Counted from the stretch's first letter, positions 47,589 to 57,350 are shown. The stretch: DNA of 64,000 nucleotides from Thaumarchaeota archaeon CSP1-1 (GCA_001443365.1 LDXL01000008.1:185687-249686), one strand, 5' to 3'. A program made the numbers and translations. Notes: generated by a model from the letters alone, not told the origin.

Positions 47589-48893
47589 TTACAAAATTTT
47601 CGAAACCTTTTCAACTACTTCACTTGGATCTCTACCAAAAATCAAAATCATTGGCTCTTTTCCAAAGTCACCTTTATGAAATATTATATCTGGAGGAATA
47701 TTCGAATTTTTAATTGCTTGTTTTATTCCCCAGGAAATTGATTCATTTTCTTTTCTTTTTACATTGGGTGGTTCTTTAGATCTATCGTAGCTTTTTACTA
47801 TCAGATCATTTTTACGACCTGTATTTATTAAATTTGGATCATACTTTACATTTACAGCAGATCTCATTTGTGGAAACTTTTTAGCAATTTCCAACAATGC
47901 AGAAGCAACGTGTTTTGATCCTCCATATTCTAAACTTCCTGCTACAACAACATCTTTGCCAGCTTTTACAATTCTTCCTGAGACTCCAAGGATGTCTTTA
48001 GTAGATTTTATTTTTTCTTTAGCGTAGACAAAATTAGTCTGGCATTCAGGTATGATTGAATAAATTTTCTTAAAATTTTGAAAATCATGAATAGCATCCT
48101 CTAGAATTTTCTTGTTAGTATCGGCTTTACGAGTAGAATGAGTAACTGGTATGCCTTTTCCTATTTTTTTTGAATTCTTAATTGAATTGTACGTAAACTT
48201 TTTTGCAAACTTTACTGCATTGCGAAGATTCTTGCCGCTAGCAATTGCTACAGTTAATGCCGAAGAAAAATTACATCCACTTCCGTGATTAACTTGCTCT
48301 AATTTCTTTCCTGAAATGAAATATTGCTTCGAGTCTTCCAAAACAAAATCTGAAATTTCACCTTTTTTAAAAGGAATTCCGGTAATGACGACATTCTTTA
48401 CTCCTAGATCTTGTATTTTGATTGCACATCTAATCAAGTCCTGTTTATTTTTTATAGTAATTCCAGCAAGAGTTGATGCTTCTGAAACATTTGGTGTAAT
48501 TGCATGAGCAATGGGAACAAGATATTTCTTGTAATCCTCAATAGCATCTTTTTTTATTAATCTCCCTCCAGTTGTAGATTTTATTATAGGATCAAGAATT
48601 ATTGGGATACTAGTCTTTGATAGTTTCAAGAAAATTGCTCGAATAGTAGAGGAATTGTAAACCATTCCTATCTTGATGGCATCAACCTTAAAATCAGAAA
48701 AAATGGAATCAATTTGGTTTTTAATCATTTTTGAAGAAATTGGTTCTATCTTACCAAATTTTGTAGTGTTTTGGCTTGTTATCGATGTAATTACAGTTAA
48801 TGCATATGATCCTAATGATGTGAAAGTTTTGATATCACTTTGTATTCCAGCACCCGAAGATGGATCAGAGCCTGCAATAGAAAGTAAGTTCAT
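47589..48893 (-). CDS. thiDN: Thiamine biosynthesis bifunctional ThiD-ThiN
   Basis: 434 residues. The ThiD half (1-260) has NLLSIAGSDPSSGAGIQSDI, SGCNFSSALTVAIASG and VITGIPFKKGE; it phosphorylates HMP and HMP-P. The ThiN half (about 275-434) has QMRSAVNVKYDPNLINTGRK and FHKGDFGKEPMILIFGRD and couples HMP-PP to thiazole phosphate. This fusion replaces ThiE in archaea. Divergent from thiC with 51 bases between, so a shared control region is likely. Confidence 0.93.
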   Translation of the reverse strand: MNLLSIAGSDPSSGAGIQSDIKTFTSLGSYALTVITSITSQNTTKFGKIEPISSKMIKNQIDSIFSDFKVDAIKIGMVYNSSTIRAIFLKLSKTSIPIILDPIIKSTTGGRLIKKDAIEDYKKYLVPIAHAITPNVSEASTLAGITIKNKQDLIRCAIKIQDLGVKNVVITGIPFKKGEISDFVLEDSKQYFISGKKLEQVNHGSGCNFSSALTVAIASGKNLRNAVKFAKKFTYNSIKNSKKIGKGIPVTHSTRKADTNKKILEDAIHDFQNFKKIYSIIPECQTNFVYAKEKIKSTKDILGVSGRIVKAGKDVVVAGSLEYGGSKHVASALLEIAKKFPQMRSAVNVKYDPNLINTGRKNDLIVKSYDRSKEPPNVKRKENESISWGIKQAIKNSNIPPDIIFHKGDFGKEPMILIFGRDPSEVVEKVSKIL

Positions 48894-48944
48894 TTCAGTT
48901 CTCCTAAAGGACTACTGTTTAAATCTAGTAAAAATGTACATACT

Positions 48945-50276
48945 ATGTTGGGCACACAAATGAATGCGGCACGAAGAGGTGTTGCTACTGATGAAATGAA
49001 ACTTGTCGCAAAAGACGAGGATGTGACCTTAGACTGGTTAATACCTAAAATTGCAAGTGGTTCAATCATTATTCCTAGCAATAACACAAGACCGCAAAAA
49101 ATTCACAACGTTGGGATAGGTAAAGGCATGAAAACAAAAGTTAATGTAAACATTGGAACCTCAACTTTGAAAGTCAATCTTCAAGAAGAGATTGAAAAAG
49201 CCAAGATTGCTGTAAAATATCATGCTGATACGATAATGGATCTTAGTGATGGAGGAGATGTGGGGATGATACGCAGGGAATTATTAAAAGTCGCTCCAAT
49301 TACATTTGGTACTGTACCAATCTATGAAGCTTACAACCATGGTGTTGAAAAGCACAAAAATCCAATGAATTTAACTGAAGATGATTTTCTAAATGCCTTT
49401 GAAAATAATGCCAAAGATGGAGTAGACTATACAACAATTCATTCTGGAATTACAAAGGAAATTGCTAAGAGAATACTTAAGGTTGAAAGATATGGTGGGA
49501 TTGTAAGTAAAGGTGGAACCATTACTGCAGCTTGGATGCTAAAGTATGATAAAGAAAATCCCTACATCACTCATTATGATTATCTAATTGAACTTGCACG
49601 AAAATATGATGTGACATTTAGTTTAGGTGATGCCTTGAGACCAGGTTCTATTCTTGATTCACATGATGAATTACAAGTTCAAGAAATGATTAACATAGCA
49701 CGTTTAACAAAACGTGCACATGAAAAAGATGTTCAAGTAATGGTAGAAGGGCCTGGACATGTTCCACTAAATGAGGTTGCAGCAAATGTCAGATTGGCAA
49801 AATCGTTAATTGGAGATGTTCCCTATTACGTATTAGGACCTCTTGTAACAGATGTAGCTTCTGGACATGATCATATAGCAAGTGCAATCGGAGCTGCAGT
49901 TTCAGCTAGTGAAGGCGTTGACTTGTTGTGTTATTTGACCCCTTCTGAACATCTTGCTTTACCAAATGCAGAGGAGGTAAAAGCAGGCCTTATTGCTTAT
50001 AGAATTGCCGCACATGCAGGTGATTTGGTAAAGTTGAGGGAAAAAGCAATCAAATGGGATATGAAAATGACCGAAGCTAGACGTACTCTTGATTGGGAAA
50101 AACAAATAGCGTTATCAATTGACCCTGAAGAAGCTGCACGTATCCATGGCAGAACTGGTCAAAGGCCAGGTAACAATGTACCTTGTACAATGTGTGGTGG
50201 TGCTTGCGTATACGTAATGTTACCTCAACAAAGAAAATATGAAAAAGAAAACGGCAAACTACAACAGATTGAATAA
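48945..50276 (+). CDS. thiC: Phosphomethylpyrimidine synthase ThiC
   Basis: 443 residues. Radical-SAM-like ThiC with GTVPIYEAYNHG, LGDALRPGSILD, VMVEGPGHVPLNEV and the C-terminal cluster motif CTMCGGAC. The cluster motif spacing is CxxC then three residues then C, one shorter than the bacterial CxxCxxxxC. Converts AIR to HMP-P. Overlaps the convergent NUDIX gene end by 18 bases. No TPP riboswitch was found in the short leader. Confidence 0.94.
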   Translation: MLGTQMNAARRGVATDEMKLVAKDEDVTLDWLIPKIASGSIIIPSNNTRPQKIHNVGIGKGMKTKVNVNIGTSTLKVNLQEEIEKAKIAVKYHADTIMDLSDGGDVGMIRRELLKVAPITFGTVPIYEAYNHGVEKHKNPMNLTEDDFLNAFENNAKDGVDYTTIHSGITKEIAKRILKVERYGGIVSKGGTITAAWMLKYDKENPYITHYDYLIELARKYDVTFSLGDALRPGSILDSHDELQVQEMINIARLTKRAHEKDVQVMVEGPGHVPLNEVAANVRLAKSLIGDVPYYVLGPLVTDVASGHDHIASAIGAAVSASEGVDLLCYLTPSEHLALPNAEEVKAGLIAYRIAAHAGDLVKLREKAIKWDMKMTEARRTLDWEKQIALSIDPEEAARIHGRTGQRPGNNVPCTMCGGACVYVMLPQQRKYEKENGKLQQIE

Positions 50277-50666
50277 AACTTTTTCTAAACTAGGAACTGT
50301 TTCAAAATGTGAAATCTCTTCTGCCTTTATCCATTTGTATTCAGAATTTTCCCAATTCAGCTTAATCTTGGGATTTTCTACATTAAACAAAAAAGGATAG
50401 ATCTCCCATTCATGGTCTTCATATTGCGGTGACAATATTCTCATTTCCTCAGCTTCCTTTACCAATTCTATCTGTTCATGATTTATCCCAAGTTCTTCAA
50501 ATATCTCAATTTTTGCTCTTGAAAGAGGAGATTCATTTTTTTCTATAATTCCACTTATTCCTGCCCACAAGCCTTTCATACTTTTGACTTTTTCACTTCT
50601 TTTTAAAATTAAGATTTTATCTCCATTTCTAAGAAAACAAGTAATGATTTTTGTTGCACGCGTCAT
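50259..50666 (-). CDS. NUDIX hydrolase
   Basis: 135 residues. Nudix box GIIEKNESPLSRAKIEIFEE with LGI after it: Gly, first Glu, final EE and G are in place but the canonical Arg of REUxEExGU is Ile. It overlaps tyrA by one base as last gene of the aromatic operon. The substrate is unknown; with the altered Arg, activity could be changed. Confidence 0.85.
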   Translation of the reverse strand: MTRATKIITCFLRNGDKILILKRSEKVKSMKGLWAGISGIIEKNESPLSRAKIEIFEELGINHEQIELVKEAEEMRILSPQYEDHEWEIYPFLFNVENPKIKLNWENSEYKWIKAEEISHFETVPSLEKVLFNLL

Positions 50667-51523
50667 TATTTCTTTTCAATAGAGTTTACCATCGTTGTTA
50701 ACTTTTTATATGCTCCTTCGAGGTCGGAATTTTTTCCCAATCTTTCTTGGGTAGATCTAATATATGTTAGAATCTCTTCGGATTTGCCTTCCTGAACTGA
50801 AGTTAATAATCGGCCAATATCTTTCCAAAATTCTTCAGCGACTCTTCTAATCTCTGGATTTGAAATAATGGTTTCAATTAATTCTGGTGACTCTGTCATA
50901 ATGCTCTCAGTTAGAATTTTCTGAGCTTTGAAGGTAGTGCCAGACATTTTTTCGGTAAGTGAAATCTTGTCATCTTTAGCCAATATGTTTGCAAATGCAA
51001 GGTTGATGAGGTGAGTCAATCCTAGAATAACTGCAATTTTTTTATCGTGTTCTATTGCATCAATTGTAACAAAATTGGCATCTGGAAAAAGTGATTTAGC
51101 AACAGACAATTCCTTTTTTGCATCTTTTATAGGAATCGAGATAATATGTTGTCCATGAATTTTTTTTATTCCTGGACCAAACATGGGGTGAATACAAATT
51201 GGATTTACTTTTGATGGCATTTTAGCAAGTGCAACAGCTGTCTTGGATTTTTGTGAAGAAATTTCAATAAGATATGATCCTCTTTTCATTTCTTTAGCAA
51301 TAAGGCGAATAATTTCTGGAGTTCTCCTAGTAGGAGTACAAAGTAGTACATATTCAGCCTTTAAAACTCCCGCAACAAGAGAATTTGCTTTGATTACTGA
51401 TTTTGTTTTTATTTCATTTTCTGAATCATACCCAATTACCTCAAAATCATTTTCAAGAAAATAATTTGCAAACCATTCTCCCATTTTACCTCCTGCGCCA
51501 ATTATTGCAATTATTTTTTTCAT
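50666..51523 (-). CDS. tyrA: Prephenate dehydrogenase (TyrA family)
   Basis: 285 residues. NAD(P) site KIIAIIGAGGKMGEWFANYF, then ICIHPMFGPG and HDKKIAVILGLTHLINLAFA, typical of TyrA. It converts prephenate to 4-hydroxyphenylpyruvate (tyrosine route). C-terminal helical part includes SVQEGKSEEILTYIRSTQER. Starts within the end of the chorismate mutase-aminotransferase gene (4-base overlap), so the steps are coupled. Confidence 0.9.
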   Translation of the reverse strand: MKKIIAIIGAGGKMGEWFANYFLENDFEVIGYDSENEIKTKSVIKANSLVAGVLKAEYVLLCTPTRRTPEIIRLIAKEMKRGSYLIEISSQKSKTAVALAKMPSKVNPICIHPMFGPGIKKIHGQHIISIPIKDAKKELSVAKSLFPDANFVTIDAIEHDKKIAVILGLTHLINLAFANILAKDDKISLTEKMSGTTFKAQKILTESIMTESPELIETIISNPEIRRVAEEFWKDIGRLLTSVQEGKSEEILTYIRSTQERLGKNSDLEGAYKKLTTMVNSIEKK

Positions 51524-52890
51524 TTTCTTTCCTTTAGAACATCACCAAGTATGTTCATTCCTTCAACTAATTTTTTTTCATCTTGACATGCAGAAATTCT
51601 AATGAAATCTTTGAAATCACCAAAACCCTCCCCTGGAGCAACGGCAAGCCCATGATCTAATAATTTATTTGAAAATTCAACTCCATCAAAGCCCTCTTTT
51701 TTTACTCTTGCAAAAAGATACATTGCTCCATCTGGCTTGATAAAATCAAGTTTTATCTCGTTAGCTTTTTGAATCACAATATCTAGTCTAGATTTTACGA
51801 TATTAGAATTGTTGGTTGTATCTGCTTCTAGGGCTCTTAAGGCAACATATTGAATAGGTTCAGATACATTAGTTAGGCAAATCGCTTGAAGTTTTGCCAT
51901 TTTTTCAATAATTTTTGGATTTGCTATAGCGTAGCCAATCCTAAATCCAGTCATTGCATGTGATTTTGAAAAGGATTGAGTAACTATGGACTTTTCGTAA
52001 TTATATTTGAGTACACTTTTCCAATCACCATAAGAATACTGTGCGTATATTTCATCGCTTAACACATAGAGATTATGCTTTTTTACAATCTCCAATATTT
52101 GATCTTGAATTTTTTTTGGCAATATTTTTCCTGTGGGATTATTGGGATAGTTTAGGACAATCATTTTGGTATTGGAGTTTATTGCTTCTTTGATTTGGTC
52201 TATTGATGGTTCCCAACTGTTTTCAAGTGTAGTTTTAATTGTTCTTACTTTGATTCCTGCATTTACTGCACAATCTTTGTAGGCAGGCCAGGCTGGTTCA
52301 AATACAATTATCTCATCTCCTGGATTAAGAAGGGTTGTAATCGCCAAGTACACTGCGTATCTTGCTCCAGGACACACGATAATGTTTTCTTGTTTTGAAT
52401 CAATACCGTATTGTTCACTAGTTTTTTTTGCAAGAGCTGATCGAAATTCTGGCATTCCTTTTACTTGTCCATATTTTACAAATCCCTTGTCAAAGACTTC
52501 TTCTAATGCATCCTTGACAATTTTTGGTGGAAGAAAATCTGGTTCACCTACTTCCATGTGAATAATTTTTTTTCCCTGCTGTTCCAGAGATTTTGCTTTT
52601 AAAAAAATTGAAAGATGTGTTTGTTTGTTTGTTGTTTGTACTTTGATTGATTCATTTAATAAAAAATTAAGAAATCTAGTACCAATACCTTCATCAATAT
52701 CAATTTCTGCGCATAAGGAAATAACTTTTGAGCGAAGGTTTTCTTCTCTTTTTTCATCTGTGACACTCAAACCAAGATCTTTTTTTATTGTTCCAATTTG
52801 TTTTACAATTTCTGTTCTTTTCTTTAACAAATTAATCATTTCAAGTGTGATCTCATCGATTTTATCTCGGAGATTATCTATATCTGACAT
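51520..52890 (-). CDS. Chorismate mutase fused to class I/II aminotransferase
   Basis: 456 residues. The first about 85 form an AroQ-type chorismate mutase (IDNLRDKIDEITLEMINLLK, KRTEIVKQIGTIKKDLGLSV). After a short link comes a PLP aminotransferase with KIIHMEVGEPDFLPP, YPNNPTGKILP, SQSFSKSHAMTGFRIGYA (PLP Lys in SFSKSH). The fusion would take chorismate to prephenate and transaminate prephenate or aryl-pyruvates (inference). Four bases after aroC. Confidence 0.92.
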   Translation of the reverse strand: MSDIDNLRDKIDEITLEMINLLKKRTEIVKQIGTIKKDLGLSVTDEKREENLRSKVISLCAEIDIDEGIGTRFLNFLLNESIKVQTTNKQTHLSIFLKAKSLEQQGKKIIHMEVGEPDFLPPKIVKDALEEVFDKGFVKYGQVKGMPEFRSALAKKTSEQYGIDSKQENIIVCPGARYAVYLAITTLLNPGDEIIVFEPAWPAYKDCAVNAGIKVRTIKTTLENSWEPSIDQIKEAINSNTKMIVLNYPNNPTGKILPKKIQDQILEIVKKHNLYVLSDEIYAQYSYGDWKSVLKYNYEKSIVTQSFSKSHAMTGFRIGYAIANPKIIEKMAKLQAICLTNVSEPIQYVALRALEADTTNNSNIVKSRLDIVIQKANEIKLDFIKPDGAMYLFARVKKEGFDGVEFSNKLLDHGLAVAPGEGFGDFKDFIRISACQDEKKLVEGMNILGDVLKERK

Positions 52891-52894
52891 GGCA

Positions 52895-53989
52895 CTAAAG
52901 AACAGGTTTTATGAATCCACTCAATAAGGCATGATCTGCTAACACCAATGATACAAAAGCATCTACTACTGGTGGAGCACGTGGTACAACACAGGGATCA
53001 TGTCTTCCCACAATTTTCAATGATGTTGGTTTTTTTGTTTTAATATCTATAGTGCTTTGTTTTTTTGATATTGATGAGGCTGGTTTAAAAGCAACCCGTA
53101 GGACAATAGGCATCCCATTTGATAAACCTCCTAATATCCCTCCTGAATTATTGGTTTTTGTAACGATTTTGCCTTTCTTTATGGTATACAGATCGTTATT
53201 TTTAGAACCAAAACTTTCGGAACCTGCAAAACCAGAACCAAATTCTACTCCCTTTACAGATGGAATTGAGTAAAGCGCCTTTGCAAGGTCTGATTCTAAT
53301 GAACTAAAAATTGGATCACCAAGGCCAACTGGTAAATTTGTAGTCACCGATTCAATTATTCCCCCAAGTGAGTCCCCATTCTTTTTTGCGTCAAGAATAG
53401 CCTTTTTCATAAGTTTTGCAGAATTTTCATCAGGACATCTAACTTCATTTGCATAAATTGATTTCATCATTTTTGATGTGGGTTGATTTTTTATCTTGAT
53501 TTTACCAATTTGTAAGGTGTACGCATTGGTGTCTATCCCCAAGGTTACCTTTAGCAGCTTTCTGGCAATTGCTCCCCCAAGTACATGGGTAGCAGTTAAT
53601 CTGCCTGAGAATCTACCTCCCCCGCGATAATCATTGAATTTTTTGTATTTGACTAGAGCAGGATAATCAGAATGTCCTGGTCTCATTTTAGTTGTAAAAT
53701 TTTCGTAAGCTCTTGAGTCCTGGTCTTTGTTCCAGATGATCATTGCAATAGGTGCTCCTGTGGTGTAACCCCTAAACACTCCAGATATTATCTCTACTTT
53801 GTCTTCTTCCTTTCTTTGCGTAGAAACTTGCGACTGTCCTGGCCTTCTGTAATCAAGCATCTTTTGAATATCTTTTTCTTCAAGCTCCAATCCTGCAGGA
53901 CATCCATCTAACACTGCTCCTACACATTTTCCATGACTTTCACCAAAACTTGTGAGTACTAATCTTTGACCAATAGAACTTCCTGGCAA
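52895..53989 (-). CDS. aroC: Chorismate synthase
   Basis: 364 residues from TTG 53989 (an in-frame ATG was not found nearby). Signatures GESHGKCVGAVLDGCPAG, RRPGQSQVSTQRKEEDKVEI, HSDYPALVKYKKFNDYRGGG and a final DPCVVPRAPPVVDAF. Makes chorismate from EPSP with FMN. 33 bases after aroA. Normal archaeal length. Confidence 0.95.
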   Translation of the reverse strand: MPGSSIGQRLVLTSFGESHGKCVGAVLDGCPAGLELEEKDIQKMLDYRRPGQSQVSTQRKEEDKVEIISGVFRGYTTGAPIAMIIWNKDQDSRAYENFTTKMRPGHSDYPALVKYKKFNDYRGGGRFSGRLTATHVLGGAIARKLLKVTLGIDTNAYTLQIGKIKIKNQPTSKMMKSIYANEVRCPDENSAKLMKKAILDAKKNGDSLGGIIESVTTNLPVGLGDPIFSSLESDLAKALYSIPSVKGVEFGSGFAGSESFGSKNNDLYTIKKGKIVTKTNNSGGILGGLSNGMPIVLRVAFKPASSISKKQSTIDIKTKKPTSLKIVGRHDPCVVPRAPPVVDAFVSLVLADHALLSGFIKPVL

Positions 53990-54022
53990 TAACGGAGATT
54001 ACCAAAGTGATGCTTATAATCC

Positions 54023-55294
54023 TTATAGATTAGATTTTATCTTTCCGCCCACTTTATTCATGTCAGAAATGAAATTGGGATAAGATATTGCTACTGATTC
54101 CGGATTTGTAACTGTACAATCTCCTACAAACATTCCTGCAATACAAAACGCCATAAACAATCGATGATCATTTTCAGAATTCAATTCTGCTCCCTTTGGG
54201 TTATCGGGAGCTTCTAGTATTAATCCATCTTCTTTTTCTTTTACCTTCACTCCTAACTTTTGCAGCTCTCTTCCAAGAATAGCAATTCTATCTGTTTCCT
54301 TGTATCTTGCATGTTTCACATTGAAAAGTTCAATAGGTTTTGAGGATTTGAGTACTAAAATTGCAAGAGGAGGAAGAAGATCTGGTGTATCAATAAGATC
54401 AAATTTGCCACCTTCTAGTAGTTCTGGAGATTTTACAGTAATAGTATTTTTACTCAAAGTAACAACTACTCCCAAATCTTCTAAAATATCTATTATCTTT
54501 TCATCTCCCTGAGGTAAATCGCCTTTCATCATTTCACATGTTACTTTGTCTCCAAGTAACACAGCTGCAGAAAGTAATAGAGCAAGGCTAGAAAAATCAG
54601 TAGGGATTGTCACTTCGGTTGGTTTGTAATCTTGTGGGGCTATTTGATATTTTTTGTATGGTATGATGGTATTCACTTTAGCACTAAATTTTTCCATTAT
54701 GTTAATAGTGGCATCAAGATATGGCTTTGATACCAAATCTTCTTTAATATTCAAAACTAGCCCTTTTTCCGTCCTTGGTGCAATTATCATAAGCGCTGTG
54801 ACGAATTGACTTGAAATATTTCCTGGAATGTTTACTTCTCCTCCCTTTACAGTGCCAGAGACTGTAATGGGAGGTTTTCCATCAGTTGAGGAGCACTTTG
54901 CACCAATGGATTCTAAAGCATCAAGTAATGGCTGCATTGGTCTTTTTCTGAGGCTTTCATCTCCTGAAAGAACAGTTTTTCCTGCAGACAAGGATGCTAT
55001 TGCAGCTGCAATTCTAATTGTCGTTCCAGAATTCTTCGCATCAATTACGGTGTTCTGGTTTTTGAACTCCTTTATTCCTTCTATAGTTAGATTATCTCCA
55101 GTTTCTTTAATCTGTGCACCAAATCTTTTACATGCTTCAATTGTTGCGTTTGTGTCACTAGCGCGAAGAACATTTTTGATAATGCTTTTTCCTCCAGCCA
55201 GGGATGCTAACATAATTGCTCTGTGGGTATAGCTTTTGTTTGGGGGGCAAACGATTTTCCCATAGAGTTTTGTTTTTTCTATCTTACAGCTCAT
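54023..55294 (-). CDS. aroA: EPSP synthase (3-phosphoshikimate 1-carboxyvinyltransferase)
   Basis: 423 residues with CPPNKSYTHRAIMLASLA, NSGTTIRIAAAIAS, LRKRPMQPLLDALESIGAKC, DTPDLLPPLAILVL and HARYKETDRIAIL. All catalytic regions present. It starts 11 bases before the shikimate kinase stop, another coupled pair. Adds PEP to shikimate-3-phosphate. Confidence 0.95.
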   Translation of the reverse strand: MSCKIEKTKLYGKIVCPPNKSYTHRAIMLASLAGGKSIIKNVLRASDTNATIEACKRFGAQIKETGDNLTIEGIKEFKNQNTVIDAKNSGTTIRIAAAIASLSAGKTVLSGDESLRKRPMQPLLDALESIGAKCSSTDGKPPITVSGTVKGGEVNIPGNISSQFVTALMIIAPRTEKGLVLNIKEDLVSKPYLDATINIMEKFSAKVNTIIPYKKYQIAPQDYKPTEVTIPTDFSSLALLLSAAVLLGDKVTCEMMKGDLPQGDEKIIDILEDLGVVVTLSKNTITVKSPELLEGGKFDLIDTPDLLPPLAILVLKSSKPIELFNVKHARYKETDRIAILGRELQKLGVKVKEKEDGLILEAPDNPKGAELNSENDHRLFMAFCIAGMFVGDCTVTNPESVAISYPNFISDMNKVGGKIKSNL

Positions 55295-56138
55295 AAACTT
55301 CCGCCTTTTTGTTATTGATCTCAGAAACTATTGTTGTTCCGGCAAGGTTTGAAAAAACCTTCTTTATATTTGCTATATTTTCTTTTTTTGAAATGGCTGC
55401 AATTGCTGGACCATTTCCTGATACTGATGCGCCAAGTGCACCGTTCTCGATTAAATCAGAAATAAGTTTAGGATCCGAGTTAAGGATAGTCGAAGTTGCC
55501 ATTCCGTTTAGTATCATCGCATTCCAATAATCAGAATTTCTAGCAAGATTCCACGCTTGTTCAAAAATTGGACTAAGATTCTTTAGATTTTTTACATTCC
55601 CCCGCTTTCTGGATCTTGGAATGAAAATTACAACCACTAAATTTCTTGGACATTTTTCTAATTTTACTATCTTTCTTTTGTAATTCTCTGTCACTGCAAA
55701 TCCTCCATAATAACAACCACAAGCATCGTCGTAAGCTCCTGTAATGCTAACTTTGCTTTCAATTGATGCATCGACACCTGCAAGTAGAATTTGTGAGTCA
55801 TTCCATTTTGGCCTAAATAATTTTGCACATGCTAATGCAACTGCAGAAGAGATTGCACTTGAACTTTTCAATCCATATCCAGTTGGAATTTCTGACTGCA
55901 ATGAAATCTGAATCTTTGTATTTTCAAGATCATTTTTTGGAATAACTTTTTGAATTACCTTGTTAATTAAACGTGAACTAATTGCCTTATTTCTTGATTC
56001 AATAAAAACACCATTTCCTGGCGATGTCTCAAGTAACGCACTTGTTTTTAATGATACCCCAAGGGTTGCCCCCTTTCCTGTTGCTACTGCATTTACTATT
56101 GAAATTGCCCCATGTAATGTTGCTTGAGCTTGAGCCAT
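55284..56138 (-). CDS. aroK: Archaeal shikimate kinase (GHMP family)
   Basis: 284 residues. GHMP kinase ATP motif EIPTGYGLKSSSAISSAVAL near residue 90, N-terminal GAISIVNAVATGKGATLGVS, and a late ASVSGNGPAIAAIS. This replaces the bacterial P-loop enzyme. Overlaps aroE by one base (TGATG). Phosphorylates shikimate. Confidence 0.93.
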   Translation of the reverse strand: MAQAQATLHGAISIVNAVATGKGATLGVSLKTSALLETSPGNGVFIESRNKAISSRLINKVIQKVIPKNDLENTKIQISLQSEIPTGYGLKSSSAISSAVALACAKLFRPKWNDSQILLAGVDASIESKVSITGAYDDACGCYYGGFAVTENYKRKIVKLEKCPRNLVVVIFIPRSRKRGNVKNLKNLSPIFEQAWNLARNSDYWNAMILNGMATSTILNSDPKLISDLIENGALGASVSGNGPAIAAISKKENIANIKKVFSNLAGTTIVSEINNKKAEVYEL

Positions 56139-56959
56139 CAGAACATCCCTAAGATTGATTTTTTCATTGTTTCATAAGGTGCTTCAATTCCATGCCATAT
56201 CTTAAAGGCTAGAGCCGCTTGACCAAGTAACATTTCATATCCATAAATTATTGTTGCACCATTTTTTTTGGATTGCTGAATTAAATCTGTGTTAATTGGT
56301 TTGGATACTATATCATACACTACTGATTTTTCATTGATAGTTTTTGTTGAAATGGGGCTTGGCTCACCTTTCATACCAATAGATGTAGCATTTACGATAA
56401 AGTTGTAATCTGATGCAGTTTCTCCAACTTGATCTAATGTTACTGCATTAGCATCAATACCTATCTTGTGTGCAAATTGGGCAAGTGCGTTTGCGTTTTG
56501 TAATGTTCTGTTTGCAATAGTTATTTTTCTAGCCTTTTCTTTTGCAAAGCCAGCAGTAATAGCTCGTGCAGCTCCCCCTGCTCCAATCAACAATACCTTA
56601 GAGTCTTTAATGGGGAGGTTTCGCTTCTTGATTGGATCAAGAAATCCTTCCATATCTGTATTATATCCTCGAAGCTTTCCCTCATCGTTTGAAACTGTAT
56701 TTGTAGCACCAATAATACTGCAGTTCTCATCAACTGTATCAAGAAATTTAATCATCGCTACTTTGTGAGGAATTGTAACGTTAAATCCACTAATCTTAAT
56801 TTTTTTTAACGACTCTACCCCAGCTGCAAGCTCCCCTTTTGGAACCCTATATGCAATGTATGTACAATCAAGCCCTAGTTTTTTGAAGGCAGCATTGTGA
56901 ATGTTAGGAGATAGAGAATTATCAATGGGGTCTCCAATTACTGCATATGTTTTAGTCAT
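56138..56959 (-). CDS. aroE: Shikimate dehydrogenase
   Basis: 273 residues. N-terminal substrate site YAVIGDPIDNSLSPNIHNAA and GFNVTIPHKVAM (Lys/Asp catalytic pair, Asp in NTDMEGF), then NADP-binding LLIGAGGAARAITAGFA. Reduces 3-dehydroshikimate. A TATA-like GCTTATATC lies about 28 bases upstream, so a new transcript starts here and runs to the NUDIX gene. Confidence 0.94.
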   Translation of the reverse strand: MTKTYAVIGDPIDNSLSPNIHNAAFKKLGLDCTYIAYRVPKGELAAGVESLKKIKISGFNVTIPHKVAMIKFLDTVDENCSIIGATNTVSNDEGKLRGYNTDMEGFLDPIKKRNLPIKDSKVLLIGAGGAARAITAGFAKEKARKITIANRTLQNANALAQFAHKIGIDANAVTLDQVGETASDYNFIVNATSIGMKGEPSPISTKTINEKSVVYDIVSKPINTDLIQQSKKNGATIIYGYEMLLGQAALAFKIWHGIEAPYETMKKSILGMF

Positions 56960-57028
56960 CTAGTTTTTTCAATTTGATGAATGATATAAGCCTAAAATGT
57001 CTGCAATATTCAAAACCATATTTCTCCT

Positions 57029-57107
57029 CTACTCGTTAGGAATTAAGGCCTAAAATTAACAGGAAACGGAGAGTAGCCCCTATAATGGCAACTTTATTTC
57101 TAGTTGC
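57029..57107. ncRNA. Structured spacer upstream of aroE
   Basis: CTACTC (57029-57034) and GAGTAG (57071-57076) enclose a TTAGG-8 bases-CCTAA hairpin (57036-57053), and GCAAC/GTTGC (57088-57092 with 57103-57107) forms a second hairpin. It lies between the small membrane gene at 57150 (of which it may be the 3' end) and the aroE promoter on the minus strand. Function unknown; RNA structure or regulatory site. Confidence 0.4.
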
Positions 57108-57149
57108 TATCTGTCAGCAAAGCGGTTAATTGGAATTCTAATATTAATC

Positions 57150-57350
57150 TCATTTAGGCGTTGATTTAATTTCCATTGATTTGTGCAGATAAATCACTCC
57201 ACCATATATCCCAACAAATCCTACCAAATATAGACCTGCCATGAATTGTTTTTCATCCTTTGTTGGCGGATCAGAGTCTGCAAACGCTTCCTGACTTAGA
57301 ACTATTCCAGAAACTATGGCCAATGCGACTAGTATGCTAATCCCTTTCAT
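57150..57350 (-). CDS. Small exported or membrane protein
   Basis: 66 residues from ATG 57350: an N-terminal signal helix (ISILVALAIVSGIVLSQEAF with ADSD after it, a good cleavage site) and one helix later (MAGLYLVGFVGIYGGVIYL). No family. It lies in the middle of the aromatic cluster, yet has no visible link to it. Confidence 0.6.
   Translation of the reverse strand: MKGISILVALAIVSGIVLSQEAFADSDPPTKDEKQFMAGLYLVGFVGIYGGVIYLHKSMEIKSTPK

Noticed and set aside
48894..48944. TPP riboswitch between thiDN and thiC
   Set aside because: The spacer of 51 bases is too short and has no CUGAGA-type core.
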